DNA from: Chloroflexi bacterium 54-19
Lineage (GTDB): Bacteria; Chloroflexota; Chloroflexia; Chloroheliales; Chloroheliaceae
Assembly (NCBI GenBank): GCA_001898225.1
Contig: MKTJ01000038.1
Coordinates: 64,372 to 128,371, forward strand
Direction: 5' to 3'
Length of the DNA stretch: 64,000 bases
Shown: positions 61,421-64,000 of the stretch, one piece after another
How positions within the stretch are numbered: the stretch's first letter is position 1
Layout: each line of letters opens with the position of its first letter
Position numbers and translations under genes: made by a program
Notes under the pieces: generated by a model
Database searches by the model: none
What the model was told of the DNA's origin: nothing
Seen by the model: only the letters and a program-made list of their open reading frames with translations

Positions 61421-63880
61421 TTATTCGAAGACGTACTCGCCCGCTTCTTTGTCCGGGCCGTCCTTGCTTTCGGTCAGGAAAGCCGGGGTTGGCGGGTCGG
61501 ATTGGTCGAGCGTCCCGTTCCTGGCGGCCTGGACGGTCTGCCAGATTTTCTCCGGTACCAGGGGCATATCCAGGGCTTTAACGCCCAGGTGAGCCAGCGC
61601 GTTTATAACCCCGTTGACGACTGCCGGGGGTCCGCCCGTGCAACCGCCTTCCGCGATACCTTTCGCGCCCATCGGGTTGACCGGCGAGGGTGTTTCAACC
61701 AGCCCGGTTACAAAGGCCGGGACGCGCTCGGCGGTCGGAATGGCGTAGTCCATGAGGGTGCCCGACACCAGTTGGCCGTTTTCGTCATAGACGATTTCTT
61801 CGTAAAGGGCCTGGCTGATACCCTGGGCCAACCCGCCGTGGACCTGGGCATCGGCCAGGTAGTGGTTGAGAATCTTCCCGGCGTCGTCCACCGCCACGTA
61901 TTCCAGCACGTCCACGTTACCTGTATCGGTATCGACTTCGACCAGGGCCAGGTGCGCTCCCGATGGGAAGGTCGCGCCCAGGGGCGAGAAGTCGCGCCAG
62001 GCCGCGAGCCCTTCGATGGGCGCGCCATTGACCGGGTTGGGCCGCTCGTGTTCGATTAAAGCCGGGTTTTCCTCGACCAGGCGGGCCAGTTCGCCCAGAC
62101 CAATCCCGGCGCTCGGTACGCCTCGCACCGTTACCCGGCCATCTTCCAGGAGCAGGTCGTCAAAAGAGGCTTCCAACTGGCGGGCCGCCACTTGCAGGGT
62201 TTTGTCGCGGGCGGCTTCGGCGGCCAGCCGCACCGTGGAGGCCGCGACCGGGGTGGTCCGGCTGCCAAAGGTGCCGATACCGTAGGCGGGTAAGGCCGTA
62301 TCGTTCATCTGGACCTCGATTTTGTCGCCGGGGAGGTTAAAGGTCTGGGCCGCGACCTGGGCGAAGGCGGTATAGTGGCCCTGGCCGTTGTGGGCGACCC
62401 CGCTCTGGACCAGCACCGAGCCATCACGCCGGACCCGCACCGTGGCCGCTTCGATGGGTACGCCCGGTTGAGGCGCGCCGCCCCCGCCCGAAATCTCCAG
62501 GTAGGTGCCTATCCCGATACCTAGCAATTTCGAACTGCCGCTTTCGCGCCGGGCTTTTTGTCTTTCCTGCCACTCATCGTAATGGGCGAGTTCGAGGGCT
62601 TTATCCAGGGCCAGGGCGTAATTCCCGCTGTCGTACTGGATGCCGGTCAGGGCTTTATAAGGGAAGGCTTCGGGCGGGATAAAGTTGCGTTTGCGGACAT
62701 CTGCCGGGTCCAGGCCCAGTTCGACGCCGATGCGCTCGATGGTCCGTTCGAGGATATAGGCCGCTTCGGGACGGCCCGCGCCCCGGTAGGCGGCGGTCGG
62801 CACTTTGTTGGTAAAGACCCCCACGATGTGGCTTTCAATCGCCTTGATTTTGTAGGGACCGTTCAGCATGCGCAGGGAGCCGGTCGGCACCAGCACAGTC
62901 GAGGAGGCCAGCCAGCTTCCCAGGTCAACCAGGGAATTGACCCGCAAGCCGAGCAAGGTGCCGTCATTTTTAACCGCCGCCTCGATATAGTTAACCTGGC
63001 CGCGGGCGTGGGTCTGGGACTGCAAATTCTCGCTGCGGCTTTCGAGCCATTTAACGGCCCGGCCCAGGCGGTAGGCCAGGGCCGCCGCCGCGATTTCTTC
63101 CCCTACGAAAGCGGTCTTGGTACCAAAGCCGCCCCCGACGAAAGCGTTGCGGCACCGGACTTTCGCCCTATCGAGGCCGAGATAGCTTGCCACGACCTCG
63201 CGGGCGCGGTAGACGGCCTGGCTGGAAACCCAGCCGTTCATCTCGCCGGTAGCGGGGTTATAGTCGAACATGCAGGCACGGGGCTCCATCGAACTGGCCG
63301 CGATACGCTGGTTAACAATCCGCAGACGGACGACCCGGTCCGCTTCCCGGAAGGCCGCCGCTATATCGCCGCTGTTGGAGGGGTAATCAAAGGCCCGGTT
63401 GGTCCCGAATTCGGGGTAGACCAGGGGCGAACCTTTCTGCAGGGCTGCTTCCGGCCCGGTAACCGCTTCCAACGGCTCGTATTCCACCTCGACCAGGTCG
63501 CGGGCGTCGAGGGCGATATAACGGTCCTCGGCCACCACTACCGCCACGGGGTCGCCCACGTAACGGACCTGTCCGATTGCGAGAGGCTTCCGGTCGGGTT
63601 TTTTGAGGTCGGGCACCGGCATGGTCTCCATGTTCTTCATGCCGCCGACCAGTTCCTCGCCGCTAAAAGCCGCCACGACCCCCGGCAATTGGCGGGCCGC
63701 TTCCAGGTTTATAGATTTTATCCGGGCGTTCGGGTAGGGGCTGCGTACGACCATCATCACAAGCGGGGCGGGACGGCCTTCCGGCACCCGGAGGTCGTCC
63801 ACGTAGCCGGGGACCCCGGTAATCAGGTCAAAATCTTCGCGGCGGCGTTCGAAGCCGGGCGGCAGTTGGGTATTTACCAT
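61421..63880 (-). CDS. xanthine dehydrogenase-type molybdopterin-binding large subunit
   Basis: An 819-residue protein of the CoxL/XdhB superfamily: start FERRREDFDLITGVPGYVDDL, the GGFGTKTAF loop, AAYRGAGRPEAAYILERT, GNGTYLEI-type GIGTYLEISGGGG, and the catalytic-Glu region MGAKGIAEGGCTGG near the C-terminus. Such enzymes hydroxylate purines, aldehydes or other heterocycles, or oxidise CO. The form I CO dehydrogenase loop AYRCSFR is not present (AYRGAGR instead), so CO oxidation should not be assumed. Iron-sulfur and FAD subunits are not within the window; they may lie beyond its right end. The start is the ATG at 63880; the ORF opens at 63967 without a site. Confidence 0.92.
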   Translation of the reverse strand: MVNTQLPPGFERRREDFDLITGVPGYVDDLRVPEGRPAPLVMMVVRSPYPNARIKSINLEAARQLPGVVAAFSGEELVGGMKNMETMPVPDLKKPDRKPLAIGQVRYVGDPVAVVVAEDRYIALDARDLVEVEYEPLEAVTGPEAALQKGSPLVYPEFGTNRAFDYPSNSGDIAAAFREADRVVRLRIVNQRIAASSMEPRACMFDYNPATGEMNGWVSSQAVYRAREVVASYLGLDRAKVRCRNAFVGGGFGTKTAFVGEEIAAAALAYRLGRAVKWLESRSENLQSQTHARGQVNYIEAAVKNDGTLLGLRVNSLVDLGSWLASSTVLVPTGSLRMLNGPYKIKAIESHIVGVFTNKVPTAAYRGAGRPEAAYILERTIERIGVELGLDPADVRKRNFIPPEAFPYKALTGIQYDSGNYALALDKALELAHYDEWQERQKARRESGSSKLLGIGIGTYLEISGGGGAPQPGVPIEAATVRVRRDGSVLVQSGVAHNGQGHYTAFAQVAAQTFNLPGDKIEVQMNDTALPAYGIGTFGSRTTPVAASTVRLAAEAARDKTLQVAARQLEASFDDLLLEDGRVTVRGVPSAGIGLGELARLVEENPALIEHERPNPVNGAPIEGLAAWRDFSPLGATFPSGAHLALVEVDTDTGNVDVLEYVAVDDAGKILNHYLADAQVHGGLAQGISQALYEEIVYDENGQLVSGTLMDYAIPTAERVPAFVTGLVETPSPVNPMGAKGIAEGGCTGGPPAVVNGVINALAHLGVKALDMPLVPEKIWQTVQAARNGTLDQSDPPTPAFLTESKDGPDKEAGEYVFE

Positions 63881-63956
63881 TGAGCAGACTTCTTCTTTTC
63901 TTAGTTTAATTTTCAGCCCTACCCCCTGAAAATAAGGAATAGTGCATACGCCAACG

Positions 63957-64000
63957 GCGCAGCCCACAGGAAACCCTTCGGGCTAGATTCCTCGACTGCG
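63957..64000 (-). repeat. dispersed repeat fragment at window edge
   Basis: On the minus strand CGCAGTCGAGGAATCTAGCCCG followed by a GGGTTTCCTGTGGGC hairpin-like stretch; related to the element at 59953. Truncated by the window edge. Confidence 0.65.

Noticed and set aside
61421..63880. naming the molybdenum hydroxylase coxL (CO dehydrogenase)
   Set aside because: The active-site loop is AYRGAGR rather than AYRCSFR of form I enzymes, and the partner subunits are not visible.
62558..63883. 441-residue open frame opposite the molybdenum hydroxylase gene
   Set aside because: Shadow of the large subunit reading frame; no ribosome site or domain.

Overview
The window is a stretch of bacterial DNA, moderately GC-rich by eye, with about 45 protein genes. 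There is no rRNA, tRNA or CRISPR array that I can see. The protein repertoire suggests a Chloroflexota-type bacterium: LysM/M23 envelope proteins with long low-complexity linkers, secreted propeller and TPR lipoproteins, a DUF1800/DUF1501 pair, a PknB-like kinase with an outside TPR domain, and an orphan molybdenum hydroxylase. This is an inference from style and families, not from an alignment.

Layout. 0.1-10 kb: a tyrosine recombinase with a disordered N-terminus, a secreted beta-helix protein, a Ser/Thr kinase with TPRs, and a PadR regulator divergent from an ABC exporter (permease plus ATPase). 10-15.5 kb: DUF1800, DUF1501 and a sugar-type solute-binding lipoprotein, then a VapBC-like toxin-antitoxin pair. 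15.5-22 kb (minus strand): a NUDIX hydrolase, two tandem paralogous LysM/M23 proteins, a single-domain response regulator and a small membrane protein. 22-28.7 kb: a giant TPR protein coupled to a GT87-type glycosyltransferase, with a convergent lipoprotein. 28.8-33.4 kb: a repeat-rich accessory stretch with a GIY-YIG protein between two copies of a structured repeat, then an NTF2-like protein, a NarL-type regulator and small unknowns. 33.4-46.3 kb: a LivJ-type binding protein, a DinB/maleylpyruvate isomerase-like enzyme, a pentapeptide-repeat protein, a DapA-family aldolase, a large membrane protein, an acyl-CoA carboxyltransferase, a PhoB-type regulator and a Tat-type surface protein. 46.5-52.4 kb: a replicon maintenance block (Rep-like HTH protein, two ParB proteins, an ExeA-like ATPase, ParA) with a cluster of palindromes upstream of parA and a probable small RNA beside rep. 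52.4-64 kb: serC, a PMT-like glycosyltransferase, nth, mocA, a TolB-like lipoprotein, two small unknowns and a xanthine dehydrogenase-type large subunit.

The most unusual content is non-coding. (1) Heptanucleotide tandem arrays (units such as GGCAGTA, GTCAGAG, GGCAGAA) fill many intergenic gaps and run into the 3' ends of at least two genes. (2) A TGTCATTC...GAATGACA structured repeat occurs as two full copies around the GIY-YIG gene, and its core is inverted between the copies relative to the conserved flanks; shorter relatives are scattered through the window. (3) The parA upstream region carries three 17-bp palindromes (CGTATTGATTCAATACG type) plus a 14/16 match to the canonical Spo0J parS, beside two different ParB genes; a fourth copy of the 17-mer lies 17 kb away. 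(4) A perfect TTGACA-N17-TATAAT promoter and a strong terminator define a roughly 100-nt RNA next to the rep-like gene. Serine biosynthesis and DNA-repair genes next to a plasmid-style maintenance block would suit a chromid, a large plasmid or a chromosomal origin-proximal region; the window alone does not decide.
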